This document shows positions 1 to 7,744 of a DNA stretch of 26,632 bases, one piece after another (the stretch's first letter is position 1; each line of letters starts with the position of its first letter). Below the pieces are notes generated by a model, which searched no databases, was not told where the DNA came from, and saw only the letters and a list, made by a program, of their open reading frames with translations. Source of the stretch: Syntrophomonadaceae bacterium (lineage in GTDB: Bacteria; Bacillota; Dethiobacteria; DTU022); contig SKZS01000195.1 in NCBI GenBank assembly GCA_007127255.1, positions 1 through 26,632 on the forward strand, written 5' to 3'. The position numbers and the translations under genes were made by a program.

Positions 1-124
1 AATAACAGCATCCTTAATTGACAGCAGGCTGCCTACGTGCTACCGTATTACTATTCATGCCGAAGATGATCGGTTAAAACAAACCGGGAGCATATCAACA
101 AAAAATGAGATGGGAGCGAGTAAC

Positions 125-997
125 ATGAACAAGTTAAAATTGGGCCTGCCGGCCGGCAGCCTTCAAAACACTACCCTTGAAATGTTTAAAAAAGCCGGCT
201 ACAATATCCAAATCGGGGAACGCTCATACTACCCTTATATCGATGATGAAGAAATTGATTGCGTTCTGATGCGGGCCCAGGAAATACCGAAATATGTGGA
301 AGAAAGGGTTCTCGATGTTGGCCTGACCGGGAAAGACTGGATCATCGAAACGGCAGCCGATGTTAAGGAACTAACCGATCTAAACTATTCGAAGCGCGGT
401 CTCCGGCCGGTGCGGCTGGTCCTGGCTGTTCCCCAGGATTCGGATATCCAAAAGGTTGAAGAACTTGAAGGAATGCGCATTGCTACAGAGCTGGTTGAAA
501 GCACCAGGAGTTACCTTAAAGAAAAAGGGGTTAGTGCCACGGTTTCTTTTTCCTGGGGGGCAACAGAAGTCAAGCCTCCCCTTCTGGCTGACGCCATCGC
601 CGAACTGACTGAGACAGGTCGTTCACTGAAGGCGAATCAACTGCGAATCATTGAAACGATCCTTGTTTCTACACCCAGGGTTATAATGAACCACGACAGT
701 TATAATGATTCCTGGAAAAGAAAAAAGGTAGAGCGGATGGTAACCCTTTTAAAGGGAGCGCTGCTGGCCGAACAGAAGGTTATGCTAAAGATGAATGTGC
801 ACAGCAGCAAATTAGATAAAGTGATCGAGCTGCTTCCCGCCCTGCGCAAACCAACCATTTCCAACCTTTGTGCGGAGGAATGGGTAGCCGTGGAAAGTGT
901 TGTTGACGAGAAAACAGTTCGGTCATTGATTTGTGAACTGCAGGATGCCGGTGCAGAAGGTATCCTTGAATTTCCAATGAACAAAATTATTCCTTAA
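125..997 (+). CDS. hisG: ATP phosphoribosyltransferase, long form (HisG)
   Basis: Catalyses the first step of histidine biosynthesis, joining ATP and PRPP to form phosphoribosyl-ATP in the cytoplasm. The 290-residue product has the two-lobed catalytic domain at about 1-212, with the family signature ADAIAELTETGRSLKAN at 156-171 for PRPP binding. An ACT-like regulatory domain follows at about 216-288, so this is the long, histidine-feedback-inhibited type that works without HisZ. ATG at 125 is chosen over ATG 110 because GGGAG at 112-116 lies 8 nt upstream of it; nothing comparable precedes 110. The frame stays open upstream to base 2, but those codons show no recognisable domain. No other his gene is in view: the next gene, 29 nt on, encodes a foldase, so hisG is either the last gene of a his operon outside the window or separated from one. 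Family assignment is firm. Confidence 0.95.
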   Translation: MNKLKLGLPAGSLQNTTLEMFKKAGYNIQIGERSYYPYIDDEEIDCVLMRAQEIPKYVEERVLDVGLTGKDWIIETAADVKELTDLNYSKRGLRPVRLVLAVPQDSDIQKVEELEGMRIATELVESTRSYLKEKGVSATVSFSWGATEVKPPLLADAIAELTETGRSLKANQLRIIETILVSTPRVIMNHDSYNDSWKRKKVERMVTLLKGALLAEQKVMLKMNVHSSKLDKVIELLPALRKPTISNLCAEEWVAVESVVDEKTVRSLICELQDAGAEGILEFPMNKIIP

Positions 998-1026
998 GAA
1001 CAAAGAAAAAGAGGGGTGTGTTAGTT

Positions 1027-1953
1027 ATGGAAGAGAAGAAGCAGGCACTAAGTGAGCGCTTGCAGGTTGCATTAAAACCGCAAATTCTAATCGGGTTAAT
1101 TGTTCTCCTTGCAGCCGCGGTTATAGTTTTATCGGTTATGCTGGTCCGGCAGCCGGGTCAGGTTGTGGCAAAGATTAACGGAGAGCCGATTATGCAAGAT
1201 GAACTATTTGAATTAATGTATGCCCAGGGTGGGCAGGAGATGCTTGATCAGTTAATTACCAGGAAGTTGCTATTACAGTTTGCTGAAAGTGAAAATATCA
1301 CAGTTAGTGAAGAGGAACTTGAAGCAGAAATTAAATCTATAATTGACGAGAGTTTCCAGGGGGAACAAGAGCAATTTGAAATGGTTCTCGAACAATATGG
1401 TATCAGCCTTGATGCTTTTAAGGAAGATGCCCGCCTTAATCTGCTGGTTCGCAAGATAGCCATGGAAAAAATTGACACTTCCGAGGAGAGTGCTCGCCAG
1501 TTCTTCGAAGATCGCAGCCACCTCTTTGCTCAGGAGGAAGAAATAGAAGCGAGGCACATCCTGGTTGAAAGCGAAGCCGAAGCGGAGGAAGTATTGGCTC
1601 TCATTGAAGAAGGGGAAGATTTTGCCTCCCTTGCCGCAGAGTATTCTATAGATCCTTCCAACCGGGAAGATGGCGGAAATCTTGGCTTTTTTAGCCGCGG
1701 CATGATGGTAGATGCATTTGAGGAAGAGGCCTTCTCTCTTGAGATTGGTGAAATCGGAGGCCCTGTTGAAACTAACTTTGGTTTTCATATTATAGAAGTT
1801 TTGGATAAGGTTGAAACCGAAGATGCTGTTTATGAGGATATAAGTGAACAGGTAAAAGAAGCAATGGTTGAAGAGAATGTCTCACCGATGATCAATGAAC
1901 TGGTTCAGTCCCTTTATGAAGAGGCTGAAATAGAATATATACTTGAACAATAA
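1027..1953 (+). CDS. Membrane-anchored parvulin-type peptidyl-prolyl isomerase (PrsA/SurA-like foldase)
   Basis: Probable extracytoplasmic foldase that isomerises X-Pro bonds of exported proteins. In the 308-residue product an N-terminal cytoplasmic stretch is followed by one hydrophobic helix at about 20-41. There is no lipobox cysteine, so it is probably anchored by an uncleaved signal helix rather than by lipid as in PrsA. A SurA_N-like helical chaperone domain runs about 46-165, and a parvulin (PpiC rotamase) domain about 172-262, with ARHILV, GGNLGFFSRG and FGFHIIEV as landmarks. The protein is very acidic. GTG 1018 is also in frame but GAGGGG at 1011-1016 would be 1 nt away from it; from ATG 1027 the spacing is 10 nt, so 1027 is preferred. 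It follows hisG by 29 nt and is probably co-transcribed. Class is sure; substrate unknown. Confidence 0.88.
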   Translation: MEEKKQALSERLQVALKPQILIGLIVLLAAAVIVLSVMLVRQPGQVVAKINGEPIMQDELFELMYAQGGQEMLDQLITRKLLLQFAESENITVSEEELEAEIKSIIDESFQGEQEQFEMVLEQYGISLDAFKEDARLNLLVRKIAMEKIDTSEESARQFFEDRSHLFAQEEEIEARHILVESEAEAEEVLALIEEGEDFASLAAEYSIDPSNREDGGNLGFFSRGMMVDAFEEEAFSLEIGEIGGPVETNFGFHIIEVLDKVETEDAVYEDISEQVKEAMVEENVSPMINELVQSLYEEAEIEYILEQ

Positions 1954-1972
1954 AAGAAGAGATATGGCTGTA

Positions 1973-2734
1973 TCAAGCCCGGCTTGACAACCTTTTATGG
2001 CGCCGGGAACCGGCCAGCCTGATAGCGGAATCATGGGCCTGTTGTTCTAATGAATCATCAAGCTGTGCAGGCTGGAAGGCCTGGTTGCGGTAACAGAGAG
2101 CCTTATTCAGCAGGTAATCAGTCAGCCATGGGTTTTTAGGCAGCAGTGAACCGTGAAGGTAGGTGCCGATTACATTTTTGTAAACGGCGCCTTCTGTTTT
2201 GTCATTACCGTTATTGCCGTGCCCTATTTGAACTTCTCCCAGCGGTTTCAGTCCTGTTCTCAGGTAAGTTTTCCCGGCGTGATTCTCGAAGCCTACCAGG
2301 GTCCGGGGCGGATTCCAGAGTGAACATTTAATCACTGCGTTGCCGATTAATCTTTTCGGGCCTGCCTCGGTGTAGAGATCGACAATTTCCAGCCCCCCGA
2401 TCTTTTCTCCATTGCTGGTTGTATAGTATTGTCCGAGCAGCTGGTATGATCCGCAAACAGCAAAAATAGTCATGCCGGCTTCTACGGCCCGGCTCATATC
2501 ACTTTGCCGGGTTTTTAAATCATCTGCGACCATCTTTTGGTCACTATCCTGGCCGCCTCCCATATAAAGTAAATCGCAGCGGGCAAAATCAACCTCTCCC
2601 CCCGGTTCAACAGGGACTACTTCAAAATCTATCCCGTGCCAATCTGCCCTGCGGCAAAGAGCCAGGATATTGCCGCGATCACCGTAAAGATTTAAATGTG
2701 CGGGGTAAAGATGATAAATATTTATTTTAGCCAT
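1973..2734 (-). CDS. gatD: Lipid II isoglutaminyl synthase, glutaminase subunit GatD
   Basis: Glutamine amidotransferase of the MurT/GatD complex. It releases ammonia from glutamine for amidation of the D-Glu alpha-carboxyl of the lipid II stem peptide to D-isoglutamine, at the cytoplasmic face of the membrane. The 253-residue protein is a stand-alone CobB/CobQ-like class I GATase. The nucleophile elbow AVCGSYQ places the cysteine at residue 94, the same number as in the characterised S. aureus GatD, and the catalytic histidine is H194 in GTYLHGSLLPKNP. The start lies 2 nt after the murT stop, so the two are translationally linked in CBS-murT-gatD order. The C-terminal tail, rich in Arg and Ser, is slightly longer than I would expect. 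The gene converges on the foldase gene with only 19 nt between stops. Confidence 0.93.
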   Translation of the reverse strand: MAKINIYHLYPAHLNLYGDRGNILALCRRADWHGIDFEVVPVEPGGEVDFARCDLLYMGGGQDSDQKMVADDLKTRQSDMSRAVEAGMTIFAVCGSYQLLGQYYTTSNGEKIGGLEIVDLYTEAGPKRLIGNAVIKCSLWNPPRTLVGFENHAGKTYLRTGLKPLGEVQIGHGNNGNDKTEGAVYKNVIGTYLHGSLLPKNPWLTDYLLNKALCYRNQAFQPAQLDDSLEQQAHDSAIRLAGSRRHKRLSSRA

Positions 2735-2736
2735 CT

Positions 2737-4143
2737 TTATTCCTCCCAGTACGGTTTGCCCAGACCTATTTTGTTTAAGAAGCGCCTCATTTCAAGCATC
2801 GCAGTATAAGTAGGCAGTATAAAGAGCTTGTTTCCTGCGGTGGTTTGTTCTAATGCCTTGTTAATTGCTTTTGCTGTATTTTCTTCGACTTGAATTTGTG
2901 CAGGCTCAAGTCCGGCGTACTTGAAACGAACGGCCATGTCCCAGGCTCTCAGTCCCGATACTGTTACACTTGCCAGTTTGTCTTTATTAAAAGCAAGCTG
3001 CTCAAAATCGACATCCCAGAGCCACGATACATCGGTGCCGTCGGCATATTTGTCATTAATTGCTACCAGGAGGTTGATTTTACCCTTTTCGGACAGGATG
3101 GTTCTTAAAACTTCATTTGCCCCGACAGGGTTTTTAATTAATGCCATGACCATTGCTTTATTATCCAATTCGAAAAGTTCCATTCTTCCGAAGGAAGGAA
3201 CTGACTTTTTTAGGGCTTCTGCGATTAAGGAGGTTTGAATATCAAGCGCCTTAACGCAGGTTACCGCTGCCAGGAGGTTGTAGAGGTTATATGTTCCCAG
3301 AAGGGGGAAATATACTTCTATTTCTTCACCGGGAAGCCTGACCTGCAGTAAAGTTGAGCCATCGGGGTTAGTATTGCTGTCGATCAGTTTTACATCAGGT
3401 TCCGGGCGAACGTAACTGCATGACAGACAATAGAAATGTCCTAGGTGGGCATAGAAAATCTTTTTATAGCTTAACTTCCCAGAGCAGATCGGACACACCT
3501 TCAAATCTCTTCCAGTGTTTTCGAAAGTGTCAGCCGGCAAATCCAGCTCCAGACCGTAAGTCCATCTTTTTTTAGTGTTGCTGCTTTTAACGCCGGCCAG
3601 CGATGGGTCGTCGGCATTGAGGACTATAAAACTGTTTTCAGGTTGCATCTCCAATCCTCTGTTGATGGAACCCAGAACATGGTCAACTTCGCCGTAGCGA
3701 TCTAACTGGTCTCTGAAGATGTTTGTGATAACGGTTCCCTGCGGCTTGATGTTTCGAGTCACCCCCGGGAAAGCACCTTCGTCAACTTCCATAACTGCCC
3801 AGTCTTCGAACAGGTTTCCTTTCCAGGATGCGGCTGCAACAAAAGCGGATGCTACGCCCCAGGACATATTTGAGCCGGATTGATTGTGGACACAATTATA
3901 ACCGGCTTCCTTGAGGATGCCGGTTATCAAGGCAGACGTTGTTGTTTTTCCGTTAGTGCCGGTTACGACCAGGCTGCCTTTAGATAGATGATCGGCCAGG
4001 GAAGATGATAGCTGTGGCGCTATTTTTAAAGCTATCCTGCCAGGCAGGGTAGTTCCACCGCGACCAAAAATCCTGGTTAAGGCAATCAGGATCTTACCGG
4101 TCCAGATTCCAACCAGTAATTTAAGCTTAAACAGGTTTCTCAC
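2737..4143 (-). CDS. murT: Lipid II isoglutaminyl synthase, Mur-ligase-like subunit MurT
   Basis: ATP-dependent ligase subunit that activates the D-Glu carboxylate of lipid II and accepts ammonia from GatD. The 468-residue product has the Mur ligase P-loop TGTNGKTTT at 61-69 and the central domain with the DQLDRYGE region near 145-152. A zinc ribbon is inserted, with cysteines at 217, 220, 239 and 242, as is usual in MurT. The C-terminal DUF1727 domain starts around 315 and includes the NDKYADGTDVSWLWD stretch at 363-377, which carries the conserved aspartate implicated with the GatD site. It is flanked by the CBS gene (6 nt upstream) and gatD (2 nt downstream). All motifs are intact. Amidated peptidoglycan is typical of Firmicutes and Actinobacteria, which supports the host assignment. 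Confidence 0.94.
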   Translation of the reverse strand: MRNLFKLKLLVGIWTGKILIALTRIFGRGGTTLPGRIALKIAPQLSSSLADHLSKGSLVVTGTNGKTTTSALITGILKEAGYNCVHNQSGSNMSWGVASAFVAAASWKGNLFEDWAVMEVDEGAFPGVTRNIKPQGTVITNIFRDQLDRYGEVDHVLGSINRGLEMQPENSFIVLNADDPSLAGVKSSNTKKRWTYGLELDLPADTFENTGRDLKVCPICSGKLSYKKIFYAHLGHFYCLSCSYVRPEPDVKLIDSNTNPDGSTLLQVRLPGEEIEVYFPLLGTYNLYNLLAAVTCVKALDIQTSLIAEALKKSVPSFGRMELFELDNKAMVMALIKNPVGANEVLRTILSEKGKINLLVAINDKYADGTDVSWLWDVDFEQLAFNKDKLASVTVSGLRAWDMAVRFKYAGLEPAQIQVEENTAKAINKALEQTTAGNKLFILPTYTAMLEMRRFLNKIGLGKPYWEE

Positions 4144-4149
4144 TTCTCA

Positions 4150-4617
4150 CTATTCAAGATTTGCCATGCATTGGATCAGGTCAGCCCTGGTTACTATACC
4201 AACCAGCTTGCCGTCATCGTTTACTACAGGAATGCGATTTATATTGCGGCGGTTCATTAATTTTGCCACGTCCGAAGCCGGTGTATCTTCTGTAACACTA
4301 TAAACTTTTTTGGTCATTACATTTTCCAGCTGGGTTTTGTGCAGCAATTCAAACCCACTGCGGACGCTTGCTAACTCTTCTATCTCGGTATAAGGGGAGA
4401 TCCAGAAAGAAGATCCGGTATGGGGAACGATGCTTTTTTGTTCAGAATAGCGAATTATATCTGTATCGGAAATAATACCGATCACCTTATCATTCTCATC
4501 AACAACAGGAAGGCCGCTTATACCATGTTTGGCCAGCAGGTCCAGCGCCTCTTTTACAGTTTGTTCTTTGCTTGCACTGATAGGCTGGGAACTCATAATG
4601 TCTTTAGCTTTATACAT
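4150..4617 (-). CDS. Tandem CBS-domain protein
   Basis: A 155-residue protein made almost entirely of two CBS motifs (about 7-60 and 98-152), each with the GISGLPVVDENDKVIGIIS / NINRIPVVNDDGKLVGIVT pattern. Such modules bind adenine nucleotides (AMP, ATP, c-di-AMP or SAM) and usually sense energy or stress. No effector domain is attached, so its output must be through a partner. It is the first gene of the operon CBS-murT-gatD, 6 nt from murT, which raises the possibility that it links nucleotide state to lipid II amidation (inference from position only). The start is well supported by GGGAGG a few bases upstream on the minus strand. Ligand and partner cannot be read from sequence. Confidence 0.88.
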   Translation of the reverse strand: MYKAKDIMSSQPISASKEQTVKEALDLLAKHGISGLPVVDENDKVIGIISDTDIIRYSEQKSIVPHTGSSFWISPYTEIEELASVRSGFELLHKTQLENVMTKKVYSVTEDTPASDVAKLMNRRNINRIPVVNDDGKLVGIVTRADLIQCMANLE

Positions 4618-4715
4618 ATTTTACCTCCCGAGGTCTGCTTAGTATTTACACGTGGCATTTGATTGCCAGTTATGCAAACTCAATGTATTATTCTACAAGC
4701 TGTTTTTGTTTCCTG

Positions 4716-4732
4716 CCCGGGATTAAGCCGGG
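4716..4732 (-). terminator. Short G+C-rich hairpin after the ASKHA gene (weak terminator candidate)
   Basis: CCCGG at 4716-4720 pairs with CCGGG at 4728-4732 around a 7-nt loop, just downstream of the corrinoid-activator stop codon on the minus strand and upstream of the CBS gene. The following minus-strand bases are A-rich rather than a T run, so termination would be weak. The rest of 4618-4750 shows no promoter I can defend for the CBS-murT-gatD operon. Confidence 0.3.
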
Positions 4733-4750
4733 TGCTAATAATTGCAAGTT

Positions 4751-6586
4751 TTACTTTTGAAATGCCATGGCATCGATAAAAATATCCTGAAAATCGGACC
4801 GGGTCGAAAGCTCCAGGTGCTCAACCCTGTGAGGGAGGGCTTTGGCTCTTTCACGCACAGTTTCAGAAGCCAGGGCCATCCTCGACCCGTCACCGGCGGC
4901 GTTGCCGATGGCAATAGTTTTTTCAGAAGAACGTTGGGGTAGCAGACCGATCTTTAAAGCGCTTTCTTTACGAACGTAGTTGCCGAAAGCTCCGGCCAGC
5001 AAAATCTGATCTAAGTCTCCTTCTTCAAGGCCTGCTTCTTTTAGCAGGATCATCAGTCCGGCATAAATAGCGCCCTTGGCCAGTTGTAGCTCACGGAGAT
5101 CACTCTGGGAAAGGACTATATCACTATCGGTATCGGAATCTTCGGCTTTAACCAGGATAAATTCATACCCGCCGCTGCCGCTGCGCAGCCTGTCTTTAAA
5201 TTGGTCGGGTACCTTTTCCGGGTTTTCTTCAGGGTTAACAAAACGTCCGCTTGGTTCGATAAGCCCGGCATCGAGTAAGGCGGCGGCCGCATCAATCAGG
5301 CCGGAACCGCAAATACCGCGAGCAGGAACATCATCGATCATGCTCACTTTAATTTCACCATCTGCGTAATCAACAGCTTCAATGGCTCCGGCTGCTGCCC
5401 GCATACCGTGCTTGATTTGGGCTCCTTCAAAGGCAGGCCCGGCGGCGGTCGAGCAGGCCATCAACCTTCCGTTAGCGACCAGGACCAGTTCGCCGTTAGT
5501 CCCGATGTCAATTGCGGCGCAGTTGTCTTTGCGCTCGTCCATATCGGCAGCCAGAATAACGCCGACTGTATCCGAGCCGACATAGCCGGCTATGTTGGGC
5601 AGGAATGTGACCCGACCGGCAGGATTAATCCTTAACCCCAGTTGAGAAGCTTCAACTTCCAGGGCGCGGCTGTAAGCGGGGACGAACGGTGCCGGTGCCA
5701 GGTAAGTAGGATCAATCCCCATGAAAAGATGGCTCATTGTAGTGTTGCCCACAGCGGTCACTTCATAGACGCGATCTCGGGCGATCTTGGTTTGTTTAAG
5801 CAGATCTTTAATAATATTGTTGGCAGCTTCAATTACCTTGTCTTGCAGCTGCTTTAAGTTATCTCTGCTTTCCGAAGCATGAGTAATACGCGAAATGACA
5901 TCAGCCCCGTAAGCATTCTGCGGGTTGGTTGTTGCTGCTACAGCGAGTACTGAAGCAGTTTTCAAGTCAAGCAGCGAACCCATAATTGTAGTTGTTCCGA
6001 TATCGAAAGCTACTCCGAAAATTTGATCTGTTGTATCTCCGGGTTCAATTGATATTATTCTATTCCCGGTTATGGCAGCGGTTACTGCGTAGGAATTGTT
6101 TCTAAGTAAGGTTGGCAACTGGGAAAGCTCTCGCAGTTCAACATTAAGTTCGGGTCTCTCCAGGTGGTCTAACAGCCGCTCTAAATCGGCTGTCTGGTCC
6201 TTAACGGCAGGACGCTTTAGTTTCACGGCCACTTTTTCAACCATCGGTTCTGCAGTTAAATCTTCAACTCCACCGGCCAGGGTCGTTTTACGCAGGTGAG
6301 CATCCTTTTGGATGGGAACTTCAATAACCATATCCTGTTCTACTTTTCTTTGACAGGCCAGGACCCAACCCGATTCCAGCTCGTCAGATGAAAGATGTTT
6401 CTTTTCTGCTGCTGTCGGCTCCGCCCTGTCACCTTCGGTAATTTTAACCCGGCATTTACCGCACGTGCCCCTGCCAGCACAGTCACCTTCAATATACAGC
6501 CCGGCCTGGTCGGCAGCTTTAAGTAAATTTGTTCCTGGCTCAATGTCAATTTCTTTGTTTTGTGGGGCAAACTTAACTTTTGGCAT
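4751..6586 (-). CDS. 2Fe-2S ferredoxin/ASKHA-domain protein, reductive activator of corrinoid enzymes (RACE/RamA-like, DUF4445)
   Basis: Probable ATP-dependent reductase that returns oxidised Co(II) corrinoid proteins to active Co(I), as known for RamA, AcsV and related activators. The 611-residue product has an N-terminal [2Fe-2S] ferredoxin domain at about 1-92 with ligands C36, C42, C45 and C78. A linker region (about 95-190) follows, then an ASKHA (actin/hexokinase-like) ATPase region: FDIGTTT at 193-199, a second phosphate loop AIDIGTNGELVL, and LLAGAFGNYVRKESA near the C-terminus. The SD is the minus-strand AAAAAGGAG (complement of 6597-6605), 10 nt from the ATG. No corrinoid protein or methyltransferase gene is in the window, so the client (CoFeSP, methanol- or methylamine-type system) is unknown. 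A tRNA gene and a terminator-like hairpin lie immediately upstream. Confidence 0.88.
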   Translation of the reverse strand: MPKVKFAPQNKEIDIEPGTNLLKAADQAGLYIEGDCAGRGTCGKCRVKITEGDRAEPTAAEKKHLSSDELESGWVLACQRKVEQDMVIEVPIQKDAHLRKTTLAGGVEDLTAEPMVEKVAVKLKRPAVKDQTADLERLLDHLERPELNVELRELSQLPTLLRNNSYAVTAAITGNRIISIEPGDTTDQIFGVAFDIGTTTIMGSLLDLKTASVLAVAATTNPQNAYGADVISRITHASESRDNLKQLQDKVIEAANNIIKDLLKQTKIARDRVYEVTAVGNTTMSHLFMGIDPTYLAPAPFVPAYSRALEVEASQLGLRINPAGRVTFLPNIAGYVGSDTVGVILAADMDERKDNCAAIDIGTNGELVLVANGRLMACSTAAGPAFEGAQIKHGMRAAAGAIEAVDYADGEIKVSMIDDVPARGICGSGLIDAAAALLDAGLIEPSGRFVNPEENPEKVPDQFKDRLRSGSGGYEFILVKAEDSDTDSDIVLSQSDLRELQLAKGAIYAGLMILLKEAGLEEGDLDQILLAGAFGNYVRKESALKIGLLPQRSSEKTIAIGNAAGDGSRMALASETVRERAKALPHRVEHLELSTRSDFQDIFIDAMAFQK

Positions 6587-6604
6587 CGCTTGAGAGCTCC
6601 TTTT

Positions 6605-6640
6605 TCAATAAAAATAAAAGCAACCTGTAAGCAGGTTGCT
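6605..6640 (-). terminator. Rho-independent terminator/attenuator after tRNA-Arg
   Basis: AGCAACCTG (6619-6627) and CAGGTTGCT (6632-6640) form a perfect 9-bp stem with a 4-nt loop. Read on the minus strand the hairpin is followed by TTTTATTTTTATTG, a T-rich tract. It ends transcription from the tRNA promoter. The T tract abuts the SD of the downstream activator gene, so any transcription of that gene from upstream has to read through it. Confidence 0.8.
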
Positions 6641-6649
6641 CCCTCAATA

Positions 6650-6724
6650 TGGTGCGCCCGCAGGGATTCGAACCCCGACTTCAGGCTCCGGAGGCCTGCG
6701 TGATATCCCTTTCACCACGGGCGC
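6650..6724 (-). tRNA. tRNA-Arg (anticodon CCG)
   Basis: On the minus strand the acceptor GCGCCCG (6724-6718) pairs with CGGGCGC (6660-6654), followed by discriminator A and an encoded CCA (6652-6650). The D stem is GTGA/TCAC, the anticodon stem CAGGC/GCCTG with loop CTCCGGA, and the T arm is GGGG-TTCGAAT-CCCT type. The anticodon CCG at 6691-6689 reads arginine codon CGG. The cloverleaf is complete with one G-U pair in the T stem. A strong promoter lies 22 nt upstream and a terminator 10 nt downstream. Confidence 0.95.
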
Positions 6725-6745
6725 CTGACTATTTTGCACATTGAC

Positions 6746-6774
6746 ATAATATCATCAAGCCCCGATCAAGTCAA
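6746..6774 (-). promoter_or_regulatory. Sigma-A type promoter of tRNA-Arg
   Basis: Minus strand: -35 TTGACT (6774-6769), 17-nt spacer, -10 TATTAT (6751-6746), with expected start near 6739, about 15 nt before the mature tRNA 5' end. The first REP copy begins only 2 bases upstream of the -35 box, at 6777. Confidence 0.75.
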
Positions 6775-6776
6775 AC

Positions 6777-6818
6777 TGGGACAAGGGGACAGGTCATTTG
6801 TCCCACCATTTTATTCCA
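6777..6818 (+). repeat. REP copy A (full, 42 nt)
   Basis: Begins TGGGACAAGGGGACAGGTCA and ends CCACCATTTTATTCCA. It holds an internal palindrome, GGGACAA pairing with TTGTCCC, so single-stranded DNA or RNA would form a hairpin. Its orientation is opposite to copies D and E. Confidence 0.85.
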
Positions 6819-6836
6819 ATTAGGCGCTGCCAGCAC

Positions 6837-6850
6837 TGGGACAAGGGGAC
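6837..6850 (+). repeat. REP copy B (partial, 14 nt)
   Basis: TGGGACAAGGGGAC, the first 14 nt of the repeat, immediately followed by A and the full copy C. It looks like an abortive or slipped duplication of the repeat head. Confidence 0.7.
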
Positions 6851-6851
6851 A

Positions 6852-6893
6852 TGGGACAAGGGGACAGGTCATTTGTCCCACCAGTATATTCCA
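6852..6893 (+). repeat. REP copy C (full, 42 nt)
   Basis: Same 42-nt unit as copy A, differing only near its tail (CCAGTATATTCCA instead of CCATTTTATTCCA). It lies about 90 nt upstream of the RAYT start codon. Confidence 0.85.
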
Positions 6894-6939
6894 TTTTATC
6901 GCTGCTGGTTCTGCAAAACTAATATAAATATTTAATTTC

Positions 6940-6968
6940 TTGTTCAGGCCTTGTTGTTAATGTAAAAT
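6940..6968 (+). promoter_or_regulatory. Possible RAYT promoter
   Basis: TTGTTC (6940-6945), 17-nt spacer, TAAAAT (6963-6968). The match is good, but the predicted start near 6975 would fall inside the SD of the gene and leave almost no leader. It is therefore only a candidate. Confidence 0.35.
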
Positions 6969-6985
6969 AATTCAGAGGTGATGAT

Positions 6986-7744
6986 ATGCCCAGAACAGCT
7001 CGTATAAAAAGTGAAACCGGAATCTATCACATTATAATGCGCGGCATAAATAAACAGGAGATATTCTTTGTGCAAAAGGATAAACAGAAGTTCCTTGAGC
7101 TTGTTTTGCGGTTTAAAGAAATAAGTCAGTTTGAGCTCTATGGGTACTGTTTGATGGATAATCATATTCATCTTTTGCTCAAAGAAATAACGGAGCCTTT
7201 ATCGGTGGCAGTTAAACGTATTAGCGGCGGCTATGTCTATTGGTTTAATGAGCAATACGATCGCTGCGGTCACTTGTTTCAGGAAAGGTATAAGAGTGAG
7301 CCTGTAGAGGATGACGCTTACTTTTTAACAGTTTTGCGGTATATACATCAAAACCCAGTCAAGGCTGGAATGGTTGAAAATATAGCAGATTACCGGTGGA
7401 GCAGCTTTAAAGAATATATTGGCAATCCCATAATTTCAGATACAGAATTTGCCTTGAAAATGTTTTCCGGCGACAGGGAAAAAGCAGTAGAGTTGTTTCA
7501 CGATTTTTCATGTAAAATAAATGATGATCGTTGCTTGGAATTTGAAGCGAAAGTAAAAGTAAGTGATGATGAAATCAGAGCCAAGCTGGCCCGCAATAAT
7601 ATTCATAATAGCGAAGAGTTGCTTTTGTTGGATAAAGAAGAATTAGGCAAATTAATTAAAGCTCTAAGGTTAGTTGATGGAGTAACTCTGAGACAGTTAT
7701 CAAGGGTAACGGGAATTTCCAAAAGTGTGTTAGGCAGGTTGTAG
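6986..7744 (+). CDS. REP-associated tyrosine transposase (RAYT, Y1_Tnp family)
   Basis: Single-strand HUH endonuclease-type transposase thought to spread or process REP repeats. In the 252-residue product the HUH motif is H60-I-H62 in MDNHIHLLLK, and the likely nucleophilic tyrosine is Y119 in VLRYIHQNPVKAG, matching the layout of characterised RAYTs. YRWSSFKEYIG follows at about 136-146. A C-terminal extension ends in a helix-turn-helix-like segment, LRQLSRVTGISKSVLGRL (235-252), probably for DNA binding. The SD AGAGGTG at 6974-6980 is 5 nt from ATG. All catalytic motifs are present, so it may be active. Codon use is visibly more A/T-rich than neighbouring genes, consistent with transfer. 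The last 13 nt of the gene region (7732-7744) are repeated at 7823-7835. Confidence 0.93.
   Translation: MPRTARIKSETGIYHIIMRGINKQEIFFVQKDKQKFLELVLRFKEISQFELYGYCLMDNHIHLLLKEITEPLSVAVKRISGGYVYWFNEQYDRCGHLFQERYKSEPVEDDAYFLTVLRYIHQNPVKAGMVENIADYRWSSFKEYIGNPIISDTEFALKMFSGDREKAVELFHDFSCKINDDRCLEFEAKVKVSDDEIRAKLARNNIHNSEELLLLDKEELGKLIKALRLVDGVTLRQLSRVTGISKSVLGRL

Noticed and set aside
1273..1788. 171-codon minus-strand frame inside the foldase gene
   Set aside because: Antisense shadow of a clear gene; no SD, no recognisable domain.
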